From positions 1 through 64,000 of the forward strand of contig JAJTUP010000008.1 in assembly GCA_021399435.1 (NCBI GenBank): a stretch of 64,000 nt of DNA, written 5' to 3'. This stretch comes from Diaporthe sp. PMI_573 (lineage: Eukaryota; Ascomycota; Sordariomycetes; Diaporthales; Diaporthaceae). The notes under the pieces were generated by a model. The model was not told the DNA's origin and did no database searches. It saw only the letters and a list, made by a program, of their open reading frames with translations. Positions within the stretch are counted from its first letter, which is position 1, and every line of letters starts with the position of its first letter. Shown here piece by piece: positions 47,773 through 57,764 of this stretch. A program made the translations under genes and the position numbers.

Positions 47773-50734
47773 CAGTGATCGGAATGGTCCGGTATGAGTT
47801 GGTATTGGTATGGTATATACCGCCAAGACTTGGTATGGTTTGAGGAAATCTCAATACCATGGTATTACCGGTATACCAGGTCATACCGGTAACGCTAAAA
47901 ATGGGCCGAGGTAATGATCCCTGTGGAGCCAATTATCTGACACCACACTATGCCAACGGGCACCACAGCTGTCATCACTGCTTGGACCTGCCTCTTAAGG
48001 AATCTCATTGCCACAATTATGGAGAATACCCCGCAGTCTCCACTGCCAAGAGGCCAGGACCATATCACCTATAATTATAGGCAGAAGAACCGCGGACAGC
48101 GGAGAGCAGAGTCAACCAACAATTCAATCAATCACACCCATTCATTCTGACACATCGTAGGGTACGATAGCCTGCAATCATTATCCATGGGATCTCCATT
48201 TCCAACATCGCCGTCCTCGTTGACGACGCGTTCAACGTCAATATCTCTCAATACTCCTACGTCATCGCCTGCTCCGACATTACCTTTCTCGACGCCATCA
48301 CCTGCTCCTGTTCAATATCCCGAACCTCCGGATGAGTTCGTCCAAGACCACATCACATACCTGAATCGCGCCAAGACCACAAAGGCAGCTCGTCCAGGCT
48401 CATCACATGTATGGAAGTATGGTCTTCATTACATCCGAGACAGTGATAAGAAAGAGGTGTACTACTGTCACGAGTGTGCAGTCGGAAAGTATAAGCAAGA
48501 GCTATTTGTTATCAACGGCACATCTGGAGTGAGAAATCATCTTGAACAGAAGCACCAGATTGATCCCCAGAGTGGTATCAGGAAACACAGTTCGACACGG
48601 AAGTCTGTACTGGAGCAGCAGAAGAGCGCGGCTGCTACGAATGCCTTCTTCTGGAAAGACTCAATTGAGAAGTTCAAAGAGCTGCTCATTCGTTGGATTG
48701 TGTACTGCCATATTGCGTTCTTTCAATTAGAAAATCAGTATTTCCGAGAACTACTCTTCTTTTTGAATCCGTCACTACTCAACCACCTCCCCAAGGCAGC
48801 GAGAACTATTCGAAATTGGGTTATTGAAGCCTTTCGGTCGAAGAAGCAACGGCTCAGAGAGGACCTCCAGCGCTCGCGGAGTAGAATCTCCATCTCCTTT
48901 GATCTTTGGACTTCGCCAAACCCTTACGCGATTCTAGGCGTCGTCGCCATGTGGATAGACACTGCTGGCAAGCGGCAAACGACCGTTTTAGGTATACGAC
49001 GTGTGTACGGCGAACACACGGGCGAGAATCTTGGATCAGTCGTTCTTGGATTGCTGGAAGAATATGACATTGGTGGAGACCAGATTGGATACTTCATGCT
49101 GGATAATGCCTCATCGAATGATACCGCTGTTGAATTCATACTCAAGGACCTCTGCCCATGGATGAACTCGAAACAACGTCGCCATCGCCGACTTCGCTGC
49201 TTGGGCCACATTGTCAACCTCTGCTGCCAGGCGTTTCTCATGGGTCGGAACTGTGAGAAGCATTTAGCAAAGCTTGAACAGCACTATCAACGCGGAGACT
49301 ATGCAAAGGTGGAAGAGCTCTGGAAAAAATTTGGATGTTTAGGTCGGCTTCACAACCTCGTACGATACATTAGGCTAACTCCACAACGCCGTGAGGAGTT
49401 TGCTGCAATCATTATCGGCGGAGATCTCTCTGAATTCGATGGGCTCGAGCTTATCCAGAACAACTCGACACGCTGGAATTCATGGTTTCATTCGATTACA
49501 CGGGCACTGAATGTTCGGGAACGTTTAGAGATCTTCTCAGCTCGCCATGTACCTGGGAAAGGCTCTCATGGGGTTGCGAACTTCAAGCTCGATGGACAGC
49601 ACTGGTTCGAGCTTGAAAAGATTGAGCTTGCTCTAAAAGACTTCTACGCCGCAACTTTGCTTTCTGAGGGAAAAAAGACGTCCCTCGCTGACTGGTTTTC
49701 GACTTTGGACTGCCTCCTTCGAGAAATAAACGAGACAAAGGACCACTACTATAACATCCACACCGAAGACGACAATAACTTCACATGGAAGTACCTCCAA
49801 AGTTGCGCAGATGCTGCGTGGTCCAAATGCGAGGAGTATTACAACAACCAGCAGCTGAATTGGCAGAATCGATTCCCCGAAGATACTGATCTTCCACCAG
49901 CGTACTATGCAGCTCAAATACTCGATCCATATCGAAAGTGGGCATGGTTCAGGCAAGAATGGGTTCTCCAAGGCGACAAAGAAAAACAGAAGTGGTTTGA
50001 TAACGCACAATCGGCGGTGAAGCAGCTCTGGGAGACAGAGTATAAGGGAAGGCACCCTGTTGAGATGCTACCACCGCCAATCCGGAAGGAGAGAGACCCT
50101 GACGCAGCGTTTGATCGCCAGAGGGAACACAAGCGCATTCGAATAGACGCCCCGGTCTCTACAACTGATATGTATGAGCAATATATTTCTACCGACCGGC
50201 TCCATGACGTAGAGGCAGGTTGCGACGAGGCCATTGCGTACTGGCTATCCCGTTATGACTCCCAAAGAGACCTCGCTCGCTTCGCTCTGGATCTGTTTGC
50301 GATCTCACCTATGTCAGATGAGTGCGAACGGCTTTTTAGTAGCGCAAAGCTTACTATAGTTGATCGCCGTGGTAGGCTGAAGGCAGATATCATAGAGGCT
50401 TGTGAGTGTCTCCGTGCCTGGTATGGAAAGCCCCAGGTTGAGGATAACAGTGATAGCGAGGATAGTGAGAATGACAACGATTGGATTGATAGCTAGTAGT
50501 ATAACTAATAAATTACCTTTCTTTCTACAACTTCATCATATTCTTGGCGGTTTGTGTGAATGAAATTTATTCCGCCCGGGAGGACTAACCTCATAGGGCC
50601 ATTTCTTGGCGGTCTTGGCGGTCTTGGCGGTATTACTGGTCTTACCGGTATGGTCTTACCGGTTATTATGTAAGCAGCTGGTATGGTATGGTTTGACCCT
50701 CATACCATACCATACCGGACCATTCCGATCACTG
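47773..50734 (+). mobile_element. Complete hAT element F with TIRs and 8-bp duplication
   Basis: A 2962-bp element. The two ends are exact inverted repeats of 24 bp (47773-47796 and 50711-50734, starting CAGTGATCGGAATGGTCCGG). Inside both ends lie GGTATGGTAT/TACCGGTAT and TTGGCGGTC words, which are typical subterminal repeats. An 8-bp direct duplication (CTTTCAAG) borders it on both sides. Removing the element and one copy of the duplication restores a continuous exonuclease frame (SHFQVRLARLQDLQLVELATR), which proves the insertion point. It carries one uninterrupted transposase gene, so it is structurally autonomous. Confidence 0.96.
48187..50496 (+). CDS. hAT transposase, intact, 769 aa
   Basis: An intronless frame. 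The first 50 residues are Ser/Thr/Pro-rich. A BED-type zinc finger follows (HVWKYGLHYIRDSDKKEVYYCHECAVG...VRNHLEQKHQI). Then come the catalytic core blocks ISISFDLWTSPNPYAILGVVAMW (first acid), GYFMLDNASSNDTAVEF (second acid), LRCLGHIVNLCCQAFLMGR, KFGCLGRLHNLVRYI..TPQRREEF and NNSTRWNSWFHSI. The C-terminal hATC dimerisation domain reads AIAYWLSRYDSQRDLARFALDLFAISPMSDECERLFSSAK, with an acidic tail. The protein binds the element ends and moves it by cut-and-paste in the nucleus. No stop or shift is present, and the relic copies in this window are far more decayed. Activity is inferred only. Confidence 0.95.
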   Translation: MGSPFPTSPSSLTTRSTSISLNTPTSSPAPTLPFSTPSPAPVQYPEPPDEFVQDHITYLNRAKTTKAARPGSSHVWKYGLHYIRDSDKKEVYYCHECAVGKYKQELFVINGTSGVRNHLEQKHQIDPQSGIRKHSSTRKSVLEQQKSAAATNAFFWKDSIEKFKELLIRWIVYCHIAFFQLENQYFRELLFFLNPSLLNHLPKAARTIRNWVIEAFRSKKQRLREDLQRSRSRISISFDLWTSPNPYAILGVVAMWIDTAGKRQTTVLGIRRVYGEHTGENLGSVVLGLLEEYDIGGDQIGYFMLDNASSNDTAVEFILKDLCPWMNSKQRRHRRLRCLGHIVNLCCQAFLMGRNCEKHLAKLEQHYQRGDYAKVEELWKKFGCLGRLHNLVRYIRLTPQRREEFAAIIIGGDLSEFDGLELIQNNSTRWNSWFHSITRALNVRERLEIFSARHVPGKGSHGVANFKLDGQHWFELEKIELALKDFYAATLLSEGKKTSLADWFSTLDCLLREINETKDHYYNIHTEDDNNFTWKYLQSCADAAWSKCEEYYNNQQLNWQNRFPEDTDLPPAYYAAQILDPYRKWAWFRQEWVLQGDKEKQKWFDNAQSAVKQLWETEYKGRHPVEMLPPPIRKERDPDAAFDRQREHKRIRIDAPVSTTDMYEQYISTDRLHDVEAGCDEAIAYWLSRYDSQRDLARFALDLFAISPMSDECERLFSSAKLTIVDRRGRLKADIIEACECLRAWYGKPQVEDNSDSEDSENDNDWIDS

Positions 50735-50742
50735 CTTTCAAG

Positions 50743-50823
50743 TCCGTCTCGCTAGATTACAGGACCTGCAGCTGGTGGAGCTTGCAACAAGGCTGTTTCC
50801 CAAGACCTATATCCAAGGCTCCG
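50743..50823 (+). pseudogene. 3'-5' exonuclease pseudogene, right part
   Basis: This continues the frame broken at 47772: VRLARLQDLQLVELATRLFPKTYIQGSE, matching the exonuclease segment after the FFDV/HF block. The match ends at about 50823 where GCAACGCAACGC repeats begin, so the rest of the gene was lost to a second insertion or deletion. Confidence 0.75.
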
Positions 50824-51797
50824 AGCAACGCAACGCAACGCAATATAGCCCCCATGTTGCGTTGCGTTGCCGTATTAGTAAGCAGAGGGCACATTGCGTT
50901 GCGTTGCGGCAATATATTGCGCAATATATTGCCTTCAAATTGCCTTCGTTGCCAATCTTATGACACATAATGACAGATGCCTTGATGTATGTATGATATG
51001 CCCGTGACAGCGTCTAGCCACCAACATAGTACAGAAGCCTCATAAATTGCATCATGCTTTACCCTCATCTCCCTCTGAATCGTACTCCTCTGACGGCGAT
51101 CCAAGCCACGGGCGTGTCTTGTCGCCTCTGCCCTTGCCTTGCAATAGAGAGGAATCTGTGGCAGTAACTAGGCCTCACTAGTACTAAGACTAGAGGACCT
51201 GGCACATACTAACCATTATGGCATTAAGAGATAACCTCTGCTAGGTTATCATCCTTCCTGCTAACGAGAACAGCCTCTTGCACTCAGCGCTTATTGGCTG
51301 GATAGTTAGAAAATCAAACGCCATTTGGGCTAAACGAGGGTATTTAAAACGACGCTGGAACCAGTATGCAAACGGATCTTTGCAGTTAAAGTGGTTAGAT
51401 TTATCCGCGTACCAACCCTTATACTCATCCCTCTGAATCCTCTCTGCTTGGGCAATTAGCTGGCCTTTGAGTTGTTGATGCTTCCTGGCCTCCCTGTTGA
51501 ATGGGTTAATAAACTGCCGTTTTTGCGTAGGAAGTAGCAGGTCTGTTGTATTGAATGTAGACTCTACCTCCTTGGTAGAATAGTCCGCCCGCCAGACCCC
51601 CCCGACCATCCCCTTGGCCTTCTGAACCCAATCAGGCCGGTCTGCCCATTGTTCTTCAAAATACTCCCAGCTGTAGCCAGGATGTAGGGCAAGGGCTGTA
51701 TAGTAGATAGGCGTCTCGTCCAGCAGTTGATAGTAGTGGTCCATCTCTTTTTGCACGTGCAACGTGAAGTTATGACGTCATCTTCGCTACGCCCCTG
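50824..51797 (-). mobile_element. hAT transposon fragment G, C-terminal half
   Basis: On minus, 51762-51241 encodes MDHYYQLLDETPIYYTALALHPGYSWEYF, YWFQRRFKYPRLAQMAFDFLTIQPISAECKRLFSLAGRM, a hATC domain ending in a stop at 51241. Further decayed hAT tail (GDKTRPWLGSPSEEYDSEGDE) lies to about 51055. The 50824-50960 block is built of GCAACGCAACGC/TTGCGTTGCG inverted words, the look of hAT subterminal repeats. The other edge, at 51797, starts on minus CAGGGGCGTAGCGAAG followed by ATGACGTCAT. The two edges do not match each other, so the fragment is internally deleted or composite. Confidence 0.75.
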
Positions 51798-53165
51798 AAA
51801 AGAGCTAAAGGAAGGTCTCAGCACCCTAACAAGTCCCGGTTTCTGTACAGCAGACGACGTATCCAAGCAGGCAAATGTCGAGCTGGCCGTCTGCTTTAAG
51901 AAAAGTGCAGCGGTAACTTTGCAGCGGTGTACTGATTCCAAAGTGCCCAGGTCGATTACTTTGACCACCCATCGCGTCGTGTCAGGATACAGACGAATAT
52001 TATGTGGGCTTAAATCCCTGTGAACGGCGCCCTGACGATGGAGAAAGGCAGTAAAGCTGAATAGCTGCAGGATGATATCAGCAGGATCAAGTGTTGCAAG
52101 TGGTCCTTCGGGCCATGGGTTGTGGCGTAGATGTCGAGTGATATAGTCTGCTAGACTAAAGGGGATGTGCTCAAGGATCAGCCAAGGCAGCGCAGAACCG
52201 TCCTGCATGTAGGCAATGTCGATGGCAGCGGCGAGGTGTGGCTTTCAACAACATTTTGTTAGCTTGAGCAAATGTAGTAATCAGTGCTAGAGATGACTTA
52301 CATGGGAAAACCGCTTGTAGAACTCAAACTCCTTACGAATCTCTTCGTTCTGGCGTTTGGCAACGCTAAATGAGGCCCAGTCGTCCTGCAACACCAATTC
52401 CTTGGCACAGAGGGTTACTGAGTCCCGGCCAACTCTCTTGACGATAAATATGACGCCATAGGAACCACGAGCCACCAACTGGTTTGGCACCTTAGTGTAC
52501 ACAGTACCATCCAATGTTATGCGAGAAGCTTCATCCACAGTGGCTAATCCGCTATCAAGCGGAGGCCAGTATTCCAAAGACTTATCAATTGCTAGTCGAT
52601 CCATATGTTGGGTATGGAGGATGAATAACTCCCTTTCTCGACGGGTCCGGGTAGGGAGCCAGATGCGGAATGAGAACTTTGGATGATGGACAATGACGGG
52701 GGAATGGATGTCATCCTGGTCTCCTTTAGCCAGTTGGATAGTAGAAGTGCCAGATTCACCATGTTGTATGTATAATTGGGCGTTGTCAGATTCGTTGGTA
52801 ATCCGTAGGATAGGTCTCCTATCTATATAGGTGACAAAGTCGATGCTGAGGCATTTCTTGCTAACTCCGTGTCGATTGTTCCTGGCGATCTTGAAGTCGA
52901 TTTCATTGAGATCAGTGTTACTCCCGAGTATCCAGCAGCCAGCACGTTTCTGCTGTACTCCAAAGGGAATGCCGAAGATAGGTGCCGGAATTACCAGATG
53001 TGTAGGGAGTTGGCCCCTCCATGCAAGGTTTCGATCAAGAGGTTGGAAAACAAATTTCTTGTTGATGCCTTCACCCAGCTGAAGGAGTTCGTGGGTATCA
53101 GCACCCTGAAAGCAGCCCATCATGAACGCAATGTCGCCTAGAGAAGTGGATGGTGGGGAGGGCAT
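51798..53165 (-). pseudogene. FHA-protein kinase gene truncated by hAT fragment G
   Basis: Exon 1 (53165-52302, 288 codons) and exon 2 (from 52241) join across a 60-bp intron (GTAAGT, branch GCTAAC, GAAAG), giving RFSHPHLAAAIDIAYM. The N-terminal part holds an FHA-like domain (CWILGSNTDLNEIDFKIARNNRHGVSKKCLSIDF). The kinase part has the glycine loop ARGSYGVIFIVKR, the lysine in CAKELV, the catalytic loop VHRDLSPHNI and VIDLG in place of DFG. At about 51797 the frame runs into transposon sequence, so most of the C-lobe is missing. The translation continues openly into out-of-frame hAT DNA until 51564. Intact relatives would be FHA-type regulators in stress or DNA-damage signalling; here it should be inactive. 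Confidence 0.75.
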
Positions 53166-53996
53166 TGTGTTGAGTGAATACGCCCGTTGTCGCTATCTTG
53201 GGAAGGACTGTATATGTCCCCGTCATCCGCATCTTGTCAGCTAAGAACTACACGTGTCGCACCTCGCCGACCCCTCGCAAAAACGACAAACCACCTTCCC
53301 GCCGTTCTTCTGACGGGACCGGCACAGCTGATAAGGCATGGCGGAAACTCCTGTGTCGGTAATGGCGCGAGTAAGAGCATGACGTTCTGCCTTTTGCGAG
53401 CGCGGATTTTTTTCGATCCTTTAATACGAGACGATATCCCGTCAGAACATGACGATGCAAGATGAAAAACTACGCAACCTACCAAACAAAAAGGGGTGGG
53501 CGACGCAGGCCTACTTATTGGTCGCTGGGGACGTCGCCTTGAAGGGTGTTACTACTTAAAACCGCACCCCTGGCGGGCCGGCCTCATGATTAGGTCGTGG
53601 CCTCGCGCCAGGCGGACTCGGTCGGCAGAAACCTATACGGCTCGATACCTCGGGCACCGGGGCTACTCAGAGAGACCTGGGTAAGGGAAAACGTATAGGC
53701 TATGGATGTAGCTCTCACGGCCTAAATCTGGGCCACTTGATTCCTGTCCTGGTCTCCCCACCCACTTGTTCCTATTTTCGTACCATCGCCAAATACAGAC
53801 GCCATAAGGGCCATGTAGTAACTCGGGTCAAGAACGTTCCTCTTATATTGGAGTGACGAGGGGCCACATTCACCCCCAGGGCAGAGGTAGTCAATTTTTT
53901 GACCTCTAAAGAGAGAATTGGAGTCAGCAAACTACACCTGGTAAGGTATAGAGTCAGCTTACTGCCCTGGCGATACAATGTCATAGGGGCTTGGTT
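53166..53996. other. Intergenic, nothing recognised
   Basis: Upstream side of the kinase gene and 3' side of the bHLH-like gene. No supportable gene; short GC-rich frames lack motifs. Confidence 0.35.
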
Positions 53997-54428
53997 TTAG
54001 CCATAGCTATATTGTCCAAGGCGGTCTTGCTGTAGACGACGGCCATTTCCGTCGGCTAGCAAATTTGTTGGTTGGATGGAGAGTGCGAATAACGCCTCAA
54101 GTGTGACGACCTTGGACTGAAGAGCGCTGTGTTCTGCCTGGAGAGCTCGATTCCTCTCCTCGAGATGCGAAATATACTCGGCTGCTTTCCGTGCTATAGT
54201 TGCCTATATTCCCCGTTAGCTGTGAGTCGAGTAAGCAAAGGGGCGACTAGCCTCGTCCAACATTTCTGCAGGTGTCTGCTCTTGCCAATATTCAGTTTGA
54301 TCCTTTCCTGGGCCCGTGGGCATCGCAGCTCCCAGACTCGGGATGCAGGCCCTCAATTCGGTCAATACGTTATTCAGCTTTGTGCGACAGGAGGTGTCCG
54401 ACGCGGGAGGATGAGAAGGCTCTGTCAT
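53997..54428 (-). CDS. Small bHLH-zipper-like protein, 125 aa
   Basis: Exons 54428-54248 and 54193-53997 join across a 54-bp intron (GTCGCC, branch AGCTAAC, TATAG) to 125 aa. Helix 1 is SCRTKLNNVLTELRACIPSL. A loop of about 30 residues follows (PTGPGKDQTEYWQEQTP). Helix 2, restored by the joint, is ATRKAAEYISHLEERNRALQAEHSALQSKVVTLEALF and runs into a leucine-zipper-like coil. This is the helix-loop-helix-zipper form of fungal bHLH factors. The basic DNA-contact region (E-x2-R-R) is missing at the N-terminus, unless a further exon lies upstream. It may thus be a dimerisation-only regulator or an incomplete gene. Confidence 0.6.
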
Positions 54429-55493
54429 CGTTTGGGAGTTTATTCTAAAGTCTTGAGAACTAACGACTTAGGCTTGGAACGTCCCTACTGGGCTCTTAGG
54501 TAAGGGTGTATTATATCCTACCCTTGGAAACTGATGCCAGCTTCTCTTGGCTCCAGCATGTCGTCGCATCGTACGATTCTTGCATTGTCAGAAGCCACAA
54601 ATTGCTAGCGCCTTCAGCTACCACCACCACGCTTAATTAGACCCAAATAAAGCGCGGGGTGTGGTGTGGGTACAGGTGCATATGGGGCCAGTGGCATCAT
54701 GCAGGCGTCCCCAGAATGGATAGATCATATGCCGGCACCTGTCCTGGGCCACCAGTAGCCTAAATAAGATCCTAGGATTATGCTTAGAACTGTGTTGCAG
54801 ACGCACCTTTAAATGATGAAATCGAAGCCATTCGACGCCTTTCTTTTATCCCTGCCGGTAACCTCCGTTCGCTATTGACTCCTTCACCTCCTCACGCTAC
54901 CTAATGCTAGTGCCAATTGCTCCGTAAGTGCTACTAACAGCTGGATCTAGAGGCACCAAAACCAAGAGCAATATTGCGGCCGGTTGATAAGTGACGCTAC
55001 TTCTGTTAATACCAGCAAAACTATGTCTTACTCCTACCCCTCCGCCCCTCCCCTCTGTATTATGTTGCGCTGCGGAACGTTGAGGGGCGGTAGACAACAA
55101 ATTGCCCGCCCAAGGTTCAATACAGCGGACGTCCCTAACGCTTAGGGAGGTACCTAGCCAATCAGGACTGCAGACATACCCCACCTTACCGTGGACACTT
55201 GTGAATCTCCGGGATCGCCTACAGCGCCGGCCCCGCCAAGTTTGTAAGATCGAAAACTATGTGCGCGTGCGTGATCGTACCGGTACACCTGCACTACCTC
55301 GTCACAGGACTAAGAGCTTTGTGGGAAAATCGCCACCAGCTGTCCAGGATCTGCATTCGCTACGTGGCAATGGAAGAGGTCGGTCGACCGACAAACTACT
55401 AGCGTAGCGACTTTCCTTTCCTCCATTACGCCACGACCTCATGGGTGAAGCACGAAGGAAAGTGATCGTAAAAGTGTCCCTCAAAAGGATCCT
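54429..55493. other. Intergenic, nothing recognised
   Basis: About 1 kb, no gene recognised. A missing first exon of the bHLH-like gene, or decayed upstream parts of the ankyrin gene, could lie here. Confidence 0.35.
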
Positions 55494-55984
55494 TTGGAAT
55501 GTTTTGGCTGGCCGTCAAACGCTCTCGTGGAACGATGGGTGCGAGTTTACAAGGCACTAGAGAAATATTTCCTTGAGTGTCCACCAGAAGGGACCAGTCT
55601 GGTACATGTCATGTCGAGGAATGGAGTGGTAGGGCTGTTGAGGATCATTTTGCAGACGGCGAACCGCACTGATATCGACACTAAAGACGAAGATGGCCGG
55701 ACGCCGCTGTTGCACGAGTGGGTGGGGGCGTGGCCGTCGTGCAGCTGCTGCTCGACAAGGGCGCTAACATCAATGGGGTGGATAAGGATGGTGGGACGCC
55801 GCTATGGGAAGCCGCCGGGAGCGGGAGCGTGATCTTTATGCGGTTACTGCTCGACAAATGCGCCAATATCAACGCGGCCCACGAGTACGGCTGGACGCCG
55901 CTATCGTATGCCACCAAGAACGGGCACGAGGCTGTCGTACGGCTGCTCCTCGACAAGGGCGCCAACACCGACAGATTTTGGTAG
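55494..55984 (+). pseudogene. Ankyrin-repeat protein relic
   Basis: Two frames carry tandem ankyrin repeats. The first has TDIDTKDEDGRTPLLH. After a one-base shift near 55720 the second continues VAVVQLLLDKGANINGVDKDGGTPLWEAAGSGS, RLLLDKCANINAAHEYGWTPLSYATKNGHEAVVRLLLDKGANTD and then stops. The preceding stretch (HVMSRNGVVGLLRIILQT) looks like the linker seen before ankyrin arrays in NACHT-ankyrin proteins. The frameshift and absence of the N-terminal part make it a pseudogene. Confidence 0.75.
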
Positions 55985-56169
55985 GTTGGCTGAGGCTAGA
56001 ATGGCACCCCTATCCACTAAATGGAGGCTGAAAAGCGTACCTGCGACATGACTGCAAGCGTCAATATTCGGCCACCATCTATTTTAGGAGCCCCGCCGTG
56101 CCACTGAGCTTCGGCTCCTCTGGACCCTGCTTCTTTTAGCGAACGTTTCCGGATCCACGATTGCTGGAT
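55985..56169. other. Intergenic
   Basis: Short gap between the ankyrin relic and the 3' end of the membrane protein gene. Nothing recognised. Confidence 0.35.
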
Positions 56170-57764
56170 CTACGCCGAGACAGGCACGGGGGTAGTCATC
56201 GGCCAGATCAAAAGTCGCGACAGAGATGAAATGGTAAAGAAACGACAAAAGACGCACACCCCAACAAATATCAACAGAGGCTGGGTTTCAACCAATGCTT
56301 CTCGCTTCACGGCGACCATCCAAATGGCAATCTTGAAGGATAAGAGAAAAGAAACAGGAATAATAGAGAACCTGATGATGTTCTCAGCTCTCTTCGACTC
56401 AGAAATCTCGATACGAGTTCCAATCATCAGGGAGCCGAGATCGTCAATCCACACAGGGATGAGAACAAGGGAAAATGTAGTCATTATGCTTTTGCCCAGA
56501 TACTCATTTTGGAAAAGATAGATCGTAGATGTGATGTGACCCAGAACACCTGCGCATCCTAGCATGATGGAGGACACCCAATACCCGAAAAGCCTTTCTT
56601 TGGGCTTCAGCTTCCGTCTTTCGCGTCTTGGTTCTTTCCAGAGGCTCCTGAAAAATGACCACGGGAAAACAAGGACGTCAAGCACTCGCAGGAGGACCCG
56701 ATTAATCCCAGATGCAATACGCAGCACCAATCCAGGTGCCAACTCGTGTTGCCCTGGGGCGTAGTCCCAGTCGAGAGTCCAGCTCGCATCGGATTCTTCT
56801 AGACCCAGTATCCTCGCCGCAACAACCATGGCTTCGAAAATGATCCAGGAGAAGAGGAAGCCAGCGCCGCAGATCTGCAGTGGCATGATTCCAGAGCTGC
56901 CGAAGAGCTTGATGGCCTGGGGCAACACGCCGAGGGCGAAACAAAACCACCGCAAGAACGTCTCCTTGGTCAGCTGCCTGAGCGTGGACCGGGCCTTGGT
57001 CACGTCTCGAGCCACCATCAACAGCTCTACCCAGCTTTGTACAGTGTCCACGCCCGATATGTAGTGCTTTACGGCGCGGGAGATGCGTTCTTTTTGCGCC
57101 GCACTGTCCCCGAGACTATCAGCTGCCAAAGCAGAAATTGCGTCTCTCTGGCCTGCGCCGATAGGGCCTGCAACTCGTTGAGGGCTTTCCGGCCTTCATG
57201 AGGGTGGTTCCCAAGAAAGATCCGATCAAAGGAAACCTCGGCGGTTAACGTCTTGGGGACCATAGCTACGGCAATACTCCGGGCTGTCTCGATATCCCGA
57301 GACGGAATGGGAATCTCGCTACTTTCACCTCCCATGCCGCCCTCACCCTGCCGCTTCCGAGGGCTGTTGTCGTCGGGTACAACGCTGCCCACCTTCGCCG
57401 CCGACATGGTCATGTTTTCGAGGGCCCCACGGGCCATGAGAGTGCGCCCGAGCTCCTCGGGCGCGTTCCCGCCGGCCAAACGGCCCAGCAACGTCGCGGC
57501 CGTGGCCATGCGGACCGATCCCCCGAACGTGCGATACGACACGAGCCAGGTCGCGGCCATATGGAGGCCGTCGAACAGCTGCGTGACCGGCGAGATGCGC
57601 AGCACCCAGTTGGGTTCGTACCCGAGGCCGCAGACGGATCCTGAGGGCGCGGCCGCGGCGTTCAGCGCGAAGCAGACCATCCAGAATAATGCTGTCGGGC
57701 CCGTGACTGGGGCAAGAGCGTGGGGGTCCCTCGCGCAGAGCATCACCGACGGGGCCCATTTCAC
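56170..57764 (-). CDS. Polytopic membrane protein of unknown function
   Basis: Two long frames overlap. The best splice is a 71-bp intron 57174-57104 (GTTGCA...GACAG, branch CTGAT), which joins 57764-57175 to 57103-56170 in frame for 507 aa (EGRKALND|AAQKERIS). The weak 5' site makes this less sure; a frameshift is the alternative. The N-terminal half has one hydrophobic segment near ALFWMVCFALNAAAA and a polar Ser/Gly-rich stretch. The C-terminal half has about five membrane segments (FLRWFCFALGVLPQAIKLF, IWWI-like FLFSWIIFEAMVVAA, WVSSIMLGCAGVLG, TTFSLVLIPVWI, FSIIPVSFLLSFKIAIWMVAV, LLIFVGVCVFCRFF). The family is not recognised. A multi-pass membrane protein with a large cytosolic N-terminal half is what can be said. 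Confidence 0.6.

Noticed and set aside
50824..50960. GCAACGC repeats as a CRISPR-like or telomeric array
   Set aside because: Units are contiguous and inverted, without spacers, and border a hAT fragment; subterminal transposon repeats explain them better.
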